A stretch of DNA of 64,000 bases from Ziziphus jujuba (taxonomy: Eukaryota > Streptophyta > Magnoliopsida > Rosales > Rhamnaceae), in contig NC_083388.1 of assembly GCF_031755915.1 (NCBI RefSeq), positions 15,698,501 to 15,762,500 on the forward strand, in the 5' to 3' direction. The notes under the pieces are model-generated. The model was not told where the DNA came from and searched no databases. It worked only from the letters and a program-made list of their open reading frames with translations. Position numbers and translations under genes: made by a program. Positions 35,172 through 46,887 of the stretch are shown here, in pieces; the first letter of the stretch is position 1; the number at the start of each line of letters is the position of its first letter.

Positions 35172-36327
35172 TAAATTTTGCTCAGGTTTGATCTATCTTT
35201 ATTTGCTTTATTTGTTTTTGTGTTATTCTGCAATTTTAGCATTAGGTTAAGATTGCTTCTATCATCATACACGTTCTGCATTAAAAAAAATAAAATAAAA
35301 TAAAATTCATTCCTAGTTTTACCGTATTTTTTGTTTCCTAGTTTGTTGGTTGTCTTTCATCATTGTTCTTGTTAATTTTGGTTTTTGTTGATTTTTCTTT
35401 GCTGTTTTAGTCTTAAAAATTTGCATTCATATATTCAAAAAAAAAAAAAAAAACAAAACAAAAAAGAGTTTGCAGCAACATATATGTAAAAAAAAAAAAA
35501 AAAAAAAAAACTGCACATTGGTGTTTATTTGGAGATCACGGGTTTTGTGAATTTCTGGTGTTGGAATTGCAATTTTGGTAATTATTCTTGCTACTGCAGT
35601 TGTTTATGTTCTGTGAGTGAAAAAAAAAAAAAAAGAAGAGGTAAAGCCGAATAAAATAATAATAATAATAATAATAATATTTCGGTTTGTTGGAGTTTGA
35701 CCTGTTTGCTGGAAATTTGTTGGAGCTGCTGGTTTTTTGATTATTTATTCAATATTTGAGTTGCTGGGGAATTATCTTTACTGCTGGATAATTGGATTTT
35801 GGGTGCTTAAATTATTTGGATTAAAATCAGTTAAAGGATTTGATACAAAACTTGAATTACAAAGAACAACAACCAACAACTATTCTATATTTTTGTTCAA
35901 TTTGATTCTTGTTCGTATTTGAATTTCTTTTTCTGGAATTTTATTCTTGAACTCATAATCTACTACCATCTGGTGCAGTTTTCAAAAATTCCAATGTTTT
36001 CCCATTATTTAATGTGTTTTCTTGTCTAGAAAGCCAAAAAATTAGGATTTGTTGGATTCTTTCGGTATTGCCTACCTTTTGCTTTCTGTTTTGTTGATAA
36101 GTTTAATTAAAACATACTAGTGATCTAATTGCTGTTTTGTGGGTGTTTAAATTAGAACTTTGAGATAATCCATTGAGTGGAAAAAGGCAAGAGTGTGTAA
36201 GCTTAAAAGAGGGTAAAAGCCGAAACAAGTGTGCAAATACGAGTGTCGAGTCCTTATTTGAGTGAAACACGTAAGGGAGTGAAATTGGTAAGGTCCTATT
36301 TTATTAATACTGCATTATTATACTAAC
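35172..36327 (+). other. Untranslated leader of B
   Basis: About 1.16 kb between primer site and gag start, with A runs (35438-35455, 35489-35511), an AAT microsatellite (35660-35679) and no conserved frame. D, E and C have similar leaders. Confidence 0.75.
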
Positions 36328-38427
36328 ATGACAGAATCAAGAATGAGGAGAGGAGAGCCACCCTTGAGGATCAATGAGGAGGAGTCCGTAGCATTCCATG
36401 GCGATGCTCGAGCTACCGGGAGTGGAGACCAAGTGGACATGAGAGCTTTTTTGGAGTCAATATAGCAGGTTAGTGCTCAAGTTGAGCATATGAACCAAAG
36501 AATGGGAAGGCTAGAAGCCTCACAAGGAATGCCTAATACAAGAAATAGGCAAGAATTCCATGGAGGGCGAGGCCGAGGACGAGGAGGTCGCGAGAGATCG
36601 AGAGAGGAATTTGATGAGGAGCCATTCGGTGGAGACTTTGAGGAAGGTATGGACGAAACTTTTGCTGTCCAAGATAGAGCTGGCCGTGGAAGATATAGGA
36701 GGGAAGATATAGATGATGATTTGGGAAATATCAAGATCAACATCCCACCATTCATGGGAAAAAGTGATCCCGAGGCATATTTGGAGTGGGAAGAAAAGAT
36801 GGAGATGATATTTAACCGCCATAATTATTCAGAGGCTAAGAAAGTGAAGTTGGCAGCAATGGAGTTTGGCCATTATGCACTCCAATGGTGGACCAATGAG
36901 CAAAACACCTGAAGGAGAGTTGGTGATGACTTGATTACTACATGGTGACAAATGAAAGGAGCCATGCGGAAGCGATTCGTACCATCACACTATCATAGGT
37001 TGCTGCATCAAAGACTTCAATCTTTATCTCAAGGACATGGATCCGTGGAGGATTATTACAAGGAGATGGAGATGCTTATGATGAGATTGAACTTGAATGA
37101 AGATAGGGAACCAACCATGGCAAGGTTTCTTGGTGGTTTGAATCGTGAAATATCCAATCAACTAGAATTGCAACAATATGTGGAATTGGAGGAGATGTTG
37201 CATGTGGCTATTAAATTAGAGCATCAATTCAAGAGGAGGGGTGTAAGATCATGGTTTGGAGGTGTTTCCAACAGTGGAAGGTCCAATTCAAGTGGCTGGA
37301 GGAACAATCCCATCTATGAAAGCAAGCCAAAGCCGAAAGTCAAAGAAGAAAGTTCAAACTGGCCAAGGAAGGAGACTAGAATCAAATCTGTCCAAGCACC
37401 AAAGAATGAGGTAAAATTAGATCCTAAACCTTCTAGAACTCATGATGTTGTGTGTTTTAAGTGCCAGGAAGGAGGACACATCGCTAGCCAATGCCCGAAT
37501 AGAAGAATCATGGTGTTAAAGGGCAATGACGAGCTAGAATCGGAAAGTGAAGAAAGTGAGGATGAAGCCAAGCAAGAGGAGGAGGACTTGGAGGATGAAC
37601 CCAAAACCTTGCAAGCATCCAATGCTGAATTAAACTTGCTTTCTAGGAGAGTACTTGCTGCATACAAAGATGAGGATGAAATTCAAAGAGAGAACATCTT
37701 CCACACCCGATGTGAAATTCAAGGTAAGATTTGTAGTATGATTATTGATAGTGGAAGTTGTACAAATGTAATTAGTAACATTGTAGTTGATAAATTAGGC
37801 TTAATAACTATTAAACATCCAGAACCTTATAGATTACAATGGCTTAATGATAGTAGTGAAATAAAAGTGAATAAACAAGCCAAGGTAAAATTTAGTATAG
37901 GTAGATATGAGGATGTAGTCTTATGTGATATTGTTCCCATGATTGCTGTACATATACTACTAGGTAGACCATGGCAATTTGATAAAGATGCTACTCATTT
38001 TGGTCGAGAAAATAGTATTGTTTTTAGGTTTACAGGGAAGAAGGTCAAGTTGGAACCATTATCTCCTAAAGAGGTTTACAAAGACCAATTACAATTGCAA
38101 CAAAGGAGAGAAGCCGAAAAGCTAAAGGAAAAAGCAAGTATGGCACCAACGGCTTCACCATCCTTTCAAGAAGGTAAGAATGAGGTTGCTGATCAAGGTA
38201 AGGTTTCTAAGACTCATATTGAGTGGAAAGATCAAGGAAAAACTGAAAGAGAGGGGAAAGAAAGTGGCAAACCCGAGAGCTTGGAGAAGGAAGGGAAATC
38301 TGAAGGTTTGCGCCAATCCAAGGGAGAAAAAGAAAAAGAAAGAAAAGAAAGGTCAAGTAGCAACTTTTATTTGAGTTTAGGGATATTAATAAGGTTATTG
38401 AGTGTAAGAAACCTTTGCTGGTCATGA
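36328..38427 (+). pseudogene. gag-protease of element B, with nonsense codons
   Basis: Starts MTESRMRRGEPPLRI at 36328. TAG at 36463-36465, TGA at 36910-36912 and TGA at 36946-36948 interrupt the capsid region; the two TGAs replace CGA that is intact in C, as from deamination of methylated CpG. From 36952 the frame is open for 491 codons: capsid C-terminus, CFKCQEGGHIASQC knuckle, acidic linker, protease active site IIDSGSCTNVIS and HILLGRPW, then the lysine/glutamate-rich linker. A one-base loss near 38384 (ISIGILIRLL-type ending) separates it from the following frame. Confidence 0.92.
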
Positions 38428-39401
38428 TTTATAACGAAAATTATTTTAATGATCAAACTAACTTTGAAGAACTTGAATTGCCAAGTTCGATGATTTCTCT
38501 TTTGAAGGAATTTGGAGATGTCTTCCCAAATGAAATTCCAAGTGGACTACCATCCAATCAAGAGGGAAAAGGTGAGCTTGCTGTCCAAGGTAAGTCTTCT
38601 AATACTCAGGTTGTGTGGAAAAATTTTAATAAAACCAAGAGTGAGAAATTTGGTGCAAAAGCCAAGAGTGAGGAAGGTGAGATGGCAGTGAGTGAGAAAG
38701 GAAAAGGAAGACAAGAAAGGAAAAATATAAATTTTTATCTTAGATTTGGTGATGTTAATAAAGTAATTATGAATAAGAAATCATTGCTGACCATGAATTT
38801 TAAAGATACTTATTTAAAGATGTCTTTATTGCATAGAACTTTATCTGCATTGTTGAGAGTTTTACTTAGTGGCAATTTGAAAATTTGGAAAATATTGTTT
38901 GCTAACTTTAAAAAGTGTAATTTTTACCATAATGATCATGTATTTCTAGATTTTGTTGTAATAGTGTTTGACCCAGGAGAATTGGTTTGGTTGCACTTAC
39001 GAAAGGAAAGGTTTCCTAAACAAAGAAAGTCAAAGCTCATGCCGCCTATGGATGGACCTTTTCAAGTTTTGGAGCCGAATAACAAGAATGCCTACAAGCT
39101 TGATTTACCGGGTGAGTATAACATGAGTGCTGCATTTAATGTTGCTGATTTAACTCCTTTTGCTGCAGGTGATGATCTTGATTTGAGGACAAATCCTTTT
39201 CAAGAGGAGGGGAATGATGTGATTCCGCCCGAGCCCGCTCCATCGATAACCCGCTGGGGTGCTGACTCGACACGGATGAAGACTAGGCCAATCACAAGAG
39301 CTCAAATTAAGAGATTTAAGGACAACCTAGGAGTATTTATACAGGGGGTAATCAATCTCAACAGAGCTTGTCCATACTTGAAGATACAAAGCCTATTCTA
39401 A
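38415..39401 (+). pseudogene. Scrambled, mostly deleted pol of element B, reading into the 3' LTR
   Basis: A 328-codon frame assembled from distant parts of pol. The RT start (to PNEIPSGLPS) is followed by a second protease-RT linker (NQEGKGELAVQGK, FYLRFGDVNKVI), an integrase-core piece ([11 protein letters not shown]), an RT piece (NFKKCNFYHNDHVFLDFVV), and the integrase C-terminus ([30 protein letters not shown]). The integrase piece stands before the RT piece, the reverse of normal order. RT and integrase catalytic residues are gone. The last 62 codons (39215-39401) lie in the 3' LTR and read RMKTRPITRAQIKRF in frame. The frame staying open, and the same joins in other copies, suggests it spread in this form. 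Confidence 0.9.
39202..39214 (+). promoter_or_regulatory. Polypurine tract of element B
   Basis: AAGAGGAGGGGAA directly before LTR start TGATGTG at 39215. Confidence 0.9.
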
Positions 39402-40349
39402 GCATCCAAGTGGTGGAAGCCAATACGGACCCGGGTGACGGTTTTGTTACATGTTTGGAGTCTGAGAAGCATGAAATGGTTCCAATGCTTTATGGGTTCA
39501 ATACATATGCCTAAGAGGTCATGGAATCGATTTAAAGCAGCCTCAAATGCAATCAAAAAGGGCTTGTACGGACAGCATCAACAATTTGGCCGAATTTACT
39601 GTATTGCTTGCTGGCTTTACTGTATTTTATTGTATTAGCCTTTTCTTATTTTTCCAAGCATGGACAACGTGTGGGCCTTCATATTCAGCTTATTTGGCAT
39701 CCTAAAAAGCATCTAGAAGCTGATTTAGAGCTCAAAGAGGTCAAAGATTGATCAAAGTTAACTTGATAAAAAAGGCTAGCATTTTTAGTTTCCTAATTTG
39801 TTTTTACTTTTTGTTTTAGGAAACTACCATTACTTTTTGGCTTTTATTTATTTATTTTCTGGACAAATAACTTTAGCAAGGTTTTTATTTTATTCTTTCT
39901 ATTGTAAATTAATTAATTTCTAATTTAATATAAAGGAATTAATTAATCAAACTTAGATTAGGAAAGGAAGTATAGTTTCGGCCAACTAGGTTTCTTTATG
40001 TGTGGTGGCCGGTTTTCTTTATTTTTAGGGCTTTATTTCATGGCTTTGTAGCCTATTTAAAGGCTTATTTTTCAATATGAATACAACTTTGATTTGATTG
40101 AGAAAATACTTGTGAGATTAATTATCTCTTTGTTCTATGAGAACACCTAAAACACCGTTAGAGAATTGGTTGTTTTAGCTTGACTTATCAATAGGTTTTC
40201 CATCCCCTATTGTGGCTTCTACATTATACCAAGGTTTCTAACCACAGGTTGGTTAGGGGTTGAGGTCAATTCCTTTAGAACTTGAACTTAATTGAGATCC
40301 GGGCTAATATAATACGGGTTTAGGAGCAGGTCGTCCTAGGTTTGTATCT
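39215..40349 (+). repeat. 3' LTR of element B
   Basis: Same type as the 5' LTR. The terminal A of GTATCA has changed to T (GTATCT), followed by the target duplication AGCTC. Confidence 0.92.
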
Positions 40350-40354
40350 AGCTC

Positions 40355-41463
40355 TCCTCTCCTCAGTGTTGGTTCTATCATGTTAGTATAATAATGCAAT
40401 AGAAATAAAATAGGACCTTACGATTTCACTCCCTTACGTGTTTCACTCAAATAAGGACTCGACACTTGTGTTTGCACACTTTTTTTGGCTTTTTACCCTC
40501 TTTTAAGCTCACACACTCTTGCCTTTTTCCACTCAATGAATTATCTCAAAGTTCTAATTAAAACACCCACAAATAGTAATTAGATCACTAGTATGTTTTA
40601 ATTAAACTTATCAACAAAATAGAAGGCAAAAGGTAGGCAATACCGAAAGAATCCAACAAATCCTAATTTTTCGGCTTTCTAGACAAGAAAACACATAAAA
40701 TAATGGGAAAACGTTGGAATTTTTGAAAACTGCACCAGATGGTAGTAGATTATGAGTTCAAGAATAAAATTCTAGAAAAAGAAATTCAAATACGAGCAAG
40801 AATCAAAGAGAACAAAAATATAGAAAAGTTGTTGGTTGTTGTTCTTTGTAATTCAAGTTTTGTATCAATTCCTTTAACTAATTTTAATCCACATAATTTA
40901 AGCACTCAAAATCCAAATATCCAGCAGCAAAAATAATTCCCCAGCAACTCAAATATTGAATAAATATTCAAAAAACCAGCAGCTTCAACAAACCGAAATA
41001 TTTTTCTTTTCTTTCTTTTTTTTTTTATTCGGCTTTACCTCTTCTTTTTTTTTTTTTTTTCACTCACAGAACATAAACAACCGTAGTAGGAAGAATAATT
41101 ACCAAAATTGCAATTCCAACTCCAAAACAAACACCAAACCCGTGACCCCCAAATAAACACAAATGTGCAGTTTTTTTTTTTTTTGGAATATATGAGTGCA
41201 AATATTTAAGACTAAAACAGCAAAGAAAAATCAACAAAAACCAAAATCAACAAGAACAATGATGAAGAACAACCAACAAACTAGGAAACAAAAATACGAT
41301 AAAACTAGGAAATCCTAATTCAACTAGGAATGATTTTTTTTTTCTCTTTTAAGATGCAGAACGTGTATGGTGATAGAAGCAACCTTAACCTAATGCTAAA
41401 ATTGCAGAATAGAACAAAAACAAATAAAGGAAATAAAGATAGATCAAACCTGAACAAAATTTA
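40355..41463 (-). other. Leader and first gag codons of element C
   Basis: The minus-strand gag start ATG is at 40381-40379 and reads MIEPTLRRGE before the B insertion. The leader continues to the primer site at 41475. It closely matches the B leader. Small plus-strand frames in it (40739-41156) are antisense artefacts. Confidence 0.85.
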
Positions 41464-41475
41464 GCTCTGATACCA
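41464..41475 (-). promoter_or_regulatory. Primer binding site of C (initiator tRNA-Met)
   Basis: GCTCTGATACCA on the plus strand is the complement of TGGTATCAGAGC, two bases from the LTR. Confidence 0.93.
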
Positions 41476-41477
41476 AA

Positions 41478-42583
41478 TGATACGAACCTAGAATGACCTG
41501 CTCCTAAACCCGTATTATATTAGCCCGGATCTCAATTAAGTTCAAGTTCTAATGGAATGGACCTCAACCCCTAACCAACCTGTGGTTAGAAACCTTGGTA
41601 TAATGTAGACGCCACAATAAGGGATGGAAAACCTATTGATAAGTCAAGCTAAAACAACCAATTCTCTAATGGTGTTTTAGGTGTTCTCAAAGAACAAAAA
41701 GATAACTAATCTCACAAGTATTTTCTCAATCAAATCAAAGTTGTATTCTTATTGAAAAATAAGCCTTTAAATAGGCTTTGAAAGAAACAAAATAAACCCT
41801 AAAAACCGTAGATAAAACCCGGCCACACACATAAAGAAACCTAGTTGACCGCAACTATACTTCCTTTCCTAATCTAAGTTTGATTAATTAATTCCTTTAT
41901 ATTAAATTAGGAATTAATTAATTTACAATAAAATAAAAACCTTCCTAAAGTTATTTGTCCAGAAAATAAATAAATAAGAACCCAAAAAGAAATAAAGTCA
42001 ATCGCAAATTAGGTAACGAGTTGACTTTGACATCTAGGCTGAATTATGTCTTCAACCGAGCTAACTTATGGCTTATCCGAGCTAATTGATGTCTGTCCGA
42101 GATAACTTGTGTCTGGCCGAGCTAACTGATGTCTGTCCGAGATAACTTGTGTCTGGCCGAGCTAACTGATGTCTGTCCAAACTAAGTTGTGTCTGGCCGA
42201 GCTAACTGATGTCTGTCTGAGCTAAGTTGTGTCTGGTCGAGCTAAGTTACATCTGATGTCCGAGGTCCGAGATCAGATGTCCGAGGCAAGGCTTCGATAT
42301 TCGAAGTCCGAGATCAGATGTCCGAGACATGGGTGTCCGATATAAAATATCCGATGTATGGGTGTCCGATACATCAGCCTCCACCACTTGTATACTTAAA
42401 ACAGGTCTTTTATCTTCAGGTATGGACAAGCCCTTTTGAGAATGAATTACTTTCTGGATAAAGGCAGCAAGATTGTCCTTAAACCTCTTAGCTTGAGCTA
42501 TAGTGATCGGTCCAGTCTTCATCCATATCAGATCAGTACCCCAGTGAGTTGTCGGTGGTGCGAGCTTGGGCGGGTTTGCATCA
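41478..42583 (-). repeat. 5' LTR of element C
   Basis: Boundaries match the 3' LTR at 28164-29254. Minisatellite at about 42053-42248 has one more 40-bp dimer than the 3' LTR. Putative TATA at 41766-41773 on the minus strand. Confidence 0.93.
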
Positions 42584-42667
42584 TGACCATAAAAACTTGA
42601 ACTTAATTTTTTGATTCCGGGCTAACATAATAAGTGTTTAGGAGCAAGTCGACTTAGGTTCGTATCA
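42584..42667 (+). mobile_element. Element D: right piece of its 5' LTR
   Basis: Begins with the target copy TGACC and continues ATAAAAACTTGAAC..TTCGTATCA, completing the LTR piece at 28095-28163. Confidence 0.88.
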
Positions 42668-42669
42668 TT

Positions 42670-42681
42670 TGGTATCAGAGC
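42670..42681 (+). promoter_or_regulatory. Primer binding site of D
   Basis: TGGTATCAGAGC two bases after the LTR end. Confidence 0.9.
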
Positions 42682-43779
42682 CTGATTTTATTCAGGTTTG
42701 ATCTATCTTATTTGATTTATTTTGTTTTATGTTATTTTGCAATTTTAACATTAGGTTGAGATTGTTCTTAGTTCATACATGTTCTGCATAAAAAAAAAAA
42801 AATTTCCTAGTCAAATTTGGTTTCCTTGTTTCATCGTAATTTTTGTTTTCTAGTTTGTTGATTGTTTTTTTCATCATTGTTCTTGTTAATTTGGTTTATT
42901 GTTGATTTTTAATTGCTATTTTAATTTTAATTAGTAGCATTCATATATTAAGAAAAAAAAAAGAAGATATTTGAAAGCATATTGCATAAAAATCTAAAAA
43001 TTGTGCAATTTGTTTTTGTTTGGAGTTTGGTTCGGGTTTGTTGAATTTTTGGCATTGGAATTGTAATTTTTGGTGTTGATTCCTGCTAATGGAGTTGATT
43101 TTATATTGTCCAAGTTAAAAAAAAAAAAGCTGGAGATTAAAAAAAATAAAATTGTAAAAGGCCGGTTTTAGTTGAAGTTTAGAATTTGAATTTGTTTGCT
43201 GAAAAATTGTTGGAGTTGCTGAGTTATGGCCTATTTATTCAATATTTGGTCGCTGGAGAATTGAATTTTGAGTGCTAAAATTGTTTGGATTAAAATTGGT
43301 AAAGGATTTGATATAAAGACTTAAATTACAAGAACAACAACCAACAACTACTCCATATTTGTTCGAATTATTTCTTGTTTGTTGTTTGAATCTCTTTTCA
43401 AAATTCTATTCTTGAATTATTGGTTTCTTAATATTCTGTTCAGTTCTTCATTGATTCCAAAAATTACTTGTTGAATTATCTTATTTTTTGGTTAGTTGGG
43501 CCGAGAATAGGTTTTGTCAATCCACTCGATATTTGTTTGTTTTAGTTGCTGTTTTGTTGATAAGTTAAATTAAGGAAAAATTATGATCTAGCTGCTGTTT
43601 TGTGTGTGTTTAATTAGAACTTTGAGATAATTCTTTGAGTGGAAAAAGACAAGAGAGTGTGAGCTTAAAAGAGGGTTAAAAGCCAAAATTAGTGTGCAAA
43701 CACGAGTGTCGAGACCTTATTTTAGTGAAACACATGAGGGAGTGATTTTGGTGAGAATTTTTGTGCTATTTACACTAAC
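42682..43779 (+). other. Leader of element D
   Basis: About 1.1 kb untranslated leader like those of B and E, with A runs and no gene. Confidence 0.75.
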
Positions 43780-44223
43780 ATGGCAGATTCAAGGATGAGG
43801 AGAGGAGATAGTTCATTTAGAATTAATGAAGAGGAATCCGTAGGGTTCAAAGGTGACTTTTGAGCAACGGGAAGTGGAGGTGAGCCTACCGACATGATAG
43901 CGATCTTGGAACAACGTCAAAGGATGAATGCTCATTTTGATGGCCTAGATTAAAGGACGGATAGGTTAGAAACATCTTAAGGTAGGCCAAATCCAAGGCA
44001 AGAACTTCATGGAGGCCGAGGACGAGGATGAGTAGTTCATAGACGGCCTAAGGAAGAATTTGAAGGGGGTAATTTTGGAGATGATTTTGAAGAAGGGGTT
44101 GATGATATTTTTGCTCACCAAGCAAGGCCAACTCATGGGAGACCAGCTAGAGAATATGATGATCTTGGAAACATTAAGGTCAACATTCCACCATTTATGT
44201 GAAAAAGTGATCTGGAAGCTTAC
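43780..44223 (+). pseudogene. gag N-terminus of element D, cut by element E
   Basis: Starts MADSRMRRGDSSFRINEEES, has several in-frame stops (for example at KGDF-stop and PPFM-stop-KSD), and includes FEEGVDDIFAHQARP and DDLGNIKVNIPP. It ends at SDLEAY, where the LTR of E begins. The rest of D's gag is not seen in the window. Confidence 0.88.
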
Positions 44224-45389
44224 TGATGAGAATCCGCGCGAACCAACACAACCGACAACCCGCTGGGGTGCAGACTCGATACAGATGAAGACCAGGCCAA
44301 TCACTAGAGCTCAAGCCAAGAGATTTAAGGGAAACCTGGATACTTTTATATAGGGAGTAATTAATTCTCAAAAGGGCTTGTCAATACCCAAAGATACAAA
44401 GCTTGTTTTAAGCATCCAAGTGGTGGAAGCCGTTACAGACCCAAATAACTGTTTTCGTGCAAATATGGACTTCAGGCAGCAAGAAATGGTTCCGACACTT
44501 CATGGATTCAATAAATATATATAAGAGGTCATGGAATCAAGTCAAGGCAGCTTCAAAGGAAATCAAACAGGTGGTTTGCACATAGGAGGAAGTTTGGCTG
44601 GTTTTACTGTATTTTGCTGAGTTGGCATTTTCTCTTTGATCCAAGCAACGAAAACGTATGGGACTCAATGATAATCCTATTTGGCATCCTAAAATGCATA
44701 TAGAAGCTTATTTGGAGCTTAAATTTGTCAAAGATTGGTCAAAGACAGCTTAGTCAAAAAGATAGTTATTTAGTTTCCTAATTTGATTTTAATAGTTATT
44801 TAGTTTCCTAATTTGATTTTAATAGTTATTTAGTTTCCTAATCTGATTTCTACTTTTTGTTTTAGGAAATTAATCTTTTAGTTGGTTTTTATTTATTTAT
44901 TTGCTGGACAAATAAGTTTAGGAAAGTTACTATTTTATTATTTCCATTGTAAATTAGTTAATTCCTAATTCAAAATAAGGAATTAATTAATCAAAATAGA
45001 TTTAGGAAAGTGAAATTTCGGCCACACTTGATGTTTCCTAATGTTGGCCGAAATTCAACCTTTGTTTTGAGGGTTTATTTTGTTCTTTTGTAGCCTATAT
45101 AAGGGCTTATTTTTGAGGAAGAACACACCTTTAATAATATTCAGAATTTATTTTGTGAGATTGAATTTCTCTTTGTTCTCTTTGAACACCTAAAACACCA
45201 TTAGAAAGTGAGTATTTTAGTTTTAACTTATCAATAGGATATCCATAACCTATTATGGCATCTTTATTATACCAAGGTTTTTAATAATATGTTGGTTAGG
45301 GGTTGAGGTTAATCCATTAAAATCTCAACTTAATTGAGATCCTGGCTAATATGATACAGTTAAGCTTGTGTCGACCTAGGTTCGTATCA
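44224..45389 (+). mobile_element. Element E: 5' LTR
   Basis: TGATGAGAATCC..TTCGTATCA. Left flank CTTAC (44219-44223) is the expected target copy; no LTR end followed by CTTAC occurs in the window, so the 3' end of E is missing or beyond it. The TATA box reads TATATAAG at 45096-45103. Confidence 0.9.
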
Positions 45390-45391
45390 TT

Positions 45392-45403
45392 TGGTATCAG
45401 AGC
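45392..45403 (+). promoter_or_regulatory. Primer binding site of E
   Basis: TGGTATCAGAGC two bases after the LTR end. Confidence 0.92.
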
Positions 45404-46559
45404 CAAGATTTTGTTCAGGTTTGATTTATCTTTATTTGCTTCATTTATATTTATACTAATTTACAATTTTAGCATTAGGTTAAGGTTGCATCCATCTCAT
45501 ACACGTTCAACATCTTAAAAAATAAAAAAAATAAAAAACCTCATTCCTAGTTAAATTAGGTTTTTCTTGTTTACCGTATTTTTGTTTCCTAGTTTGTTAG
45601 TTGTCTTTCATTATTGTTTTTGGTTGTTTAGTTTATTTTTTATTTCTCTTTGCTGTTTTTTATATTAAATATTTGCATTCATATATTCAAAAGAAAAAAA
45701 AAGGGGGAATTGCAGCAACATATATAAATTTACAAAATTTGCAAATTTGTATTTTGTTGTTGGTGGTCACGAGTTTGATGGCTTTTTGGTGTTGGAATTG
45801 CACTTTTTGGTGTTGATTTTTGCTGCTGGAGTTGTTTTATATTCTTTGAGTGAATAAAAAAAGAAGAAGAAGAAGAAGAAGAAAGACTGAATATATATAT
45901 ATATATAAAGCAGTTTGTTTGGAGTTTGGTGCTAGAATTTGTTTGCTGGAAAAATTTTCAGAGCTGCTGAGTTGTTGCCTATTTATTTAATATTTGGAGT
46001 TTTTGGAAATTTATATTGCTGCCGAAAATTTGTATTTTTGAGTGATAAATTATTTGGATTAAAATTGCTAAAGGATTTGATACATAAAACTTGAATTACA
46101 AAGAACAACAACTAACAACTATCCTATGTTTTGTTCAATTTGATTCTTGTTCGTGTTTGAATTTTTTTTTCTAAATTTTTATTCTTGAATTCTTAATTTC
46201 TTACCATATGGTCCAGTTCTTATTTATTCCAAAATTTTCTTTGCTAATTTGCCTTATTTTTGCTTAGAAAAGCCGAGAAATAGGTATTTAAAATTCACTT
46301 GGTATCTGATTATTTTAGTTGCTGTTTTATCGATAAGTTTAAATTAGGAACACTTGTGATCTAGGTGCTGTTTAAGGATGTTTTAATTAGGACTTTGAGA
46401 TAATTCTTTGAGTGGAAAAAAGCAAGAGCATGTGAGCTTAAAAGAGGGCAAAAGCCAAAACTAGTGTGCAAACATGAGTGTTAAGACCTTGTTTGAGTGA
46501 AACACGTAAGGAAGTGAATTTGGTGAGGTCCTATTTTATTTTTGTTTATTCATACTAAC
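45404..46559 (+). other. Leader of element E
   Basis: Untranslated leader with (GAA)n near 45859-45883 and (TA)n near 45891-45906. No gene. Confidence 0.75.
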
Positions 46560-46887
46560 ATGACAGATTCAACGGTGAGAAGAGGAGATCAACCATTGAG
46601 AATTAATGAAGAAGAGTTTGTCGGATTCAAAGGAGATTCCCAAGCTTCGGGGAGTGGAGATGAGGAGACGGACATGAATGCCGTCTTGGAGGTCGAGTTC
46701 GAAACATTAGGAATGATGGACAGGTTAGAAACATTAGAAGGCATACATTAGAAGGCATACATGAGGAGACGGACAGGTTAGAAACATTAGAAGGCATACA
46801 AGTTTTGATACTCATGGAGGTCGAGTTCGAGGTCGAGGAGGTCGAGAGCGATTTAGAAAAGAATTCGGGGAATGCACTTTTGGAGAT
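46560..46887 (+). pseudogene. gag N-terminus of element E, cut by element F
   Basis: Starts MTDSTVRRGDQPLRINEEE at 46560. A local duplication of the TTAGAAACATTAGAAGGC stretch (46725-46800) brings a stop at 46749-46751. It breaks at GGAGAT where F entered and resumes at 50394. Confidence 0.88.

Larger units (their letters stand above)
34023..40349 (+). mobile_element. Element B: non-autonomous Ty3/gypsy copy nested in element C
   Basis: 5' LTR 34023-35157, primer site, leader, gag-protease, rearranged pol, 3' LTR 39215-40349. Flanks GGCTC (34018-34022) and AGCTC (40350-40354) are a 5-bp target duplication with one change, in the gag of C (GAGAGCC on its own strand). The two LTRs show only about eight differences in their first 270 bases by eye, so it is fairly young. 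Most of RT, RNase H and the integrase core are missing. Confidence 0.93.
28164..42583 (-). mobile_element. Element C: full-length Ty3/gypsy retrotransposon (CRM-like), minus strand, with element B nested in gag
   Basis: It is bounded by TGATACGAACC at 28164 and the reverse complement of TGATGCAAACC at 42583. Five-base flanks TGATC (28159-28163) and TGACC (42584-42588) differ by one transition and fit a target duplication. In minus-strand order: 5' LTR 41478-42583, primer site 41464-41475, leader, start of gag, then element B (34023-40349), rest of gag, zinc knuckle, protease, RT, RNase H, integrase, polypurine tract, 3' LTR 28164-29254. The two LTRs are closely similar but differ in tandem-repeat number. 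Pol is open over 968 codons, making this the only near-autonomous copy here. Confidence 0.92.

Noticed and set aside
37440..37667. Serine-rich minus-strand frames opposite gag acidic linkers (also 49152-49379, 56280-56471)
   Set aside because: They mirror the glutamate-rich linker of gag on the other strand. Recurrence in each copy reflects the shared sequence.
40739..41156. Plus-strand frames between elements B and C
   Set aside because: They lie antisense in the untranslated leader of element C, and the matching leaders of B, D and E have no conserved frame.
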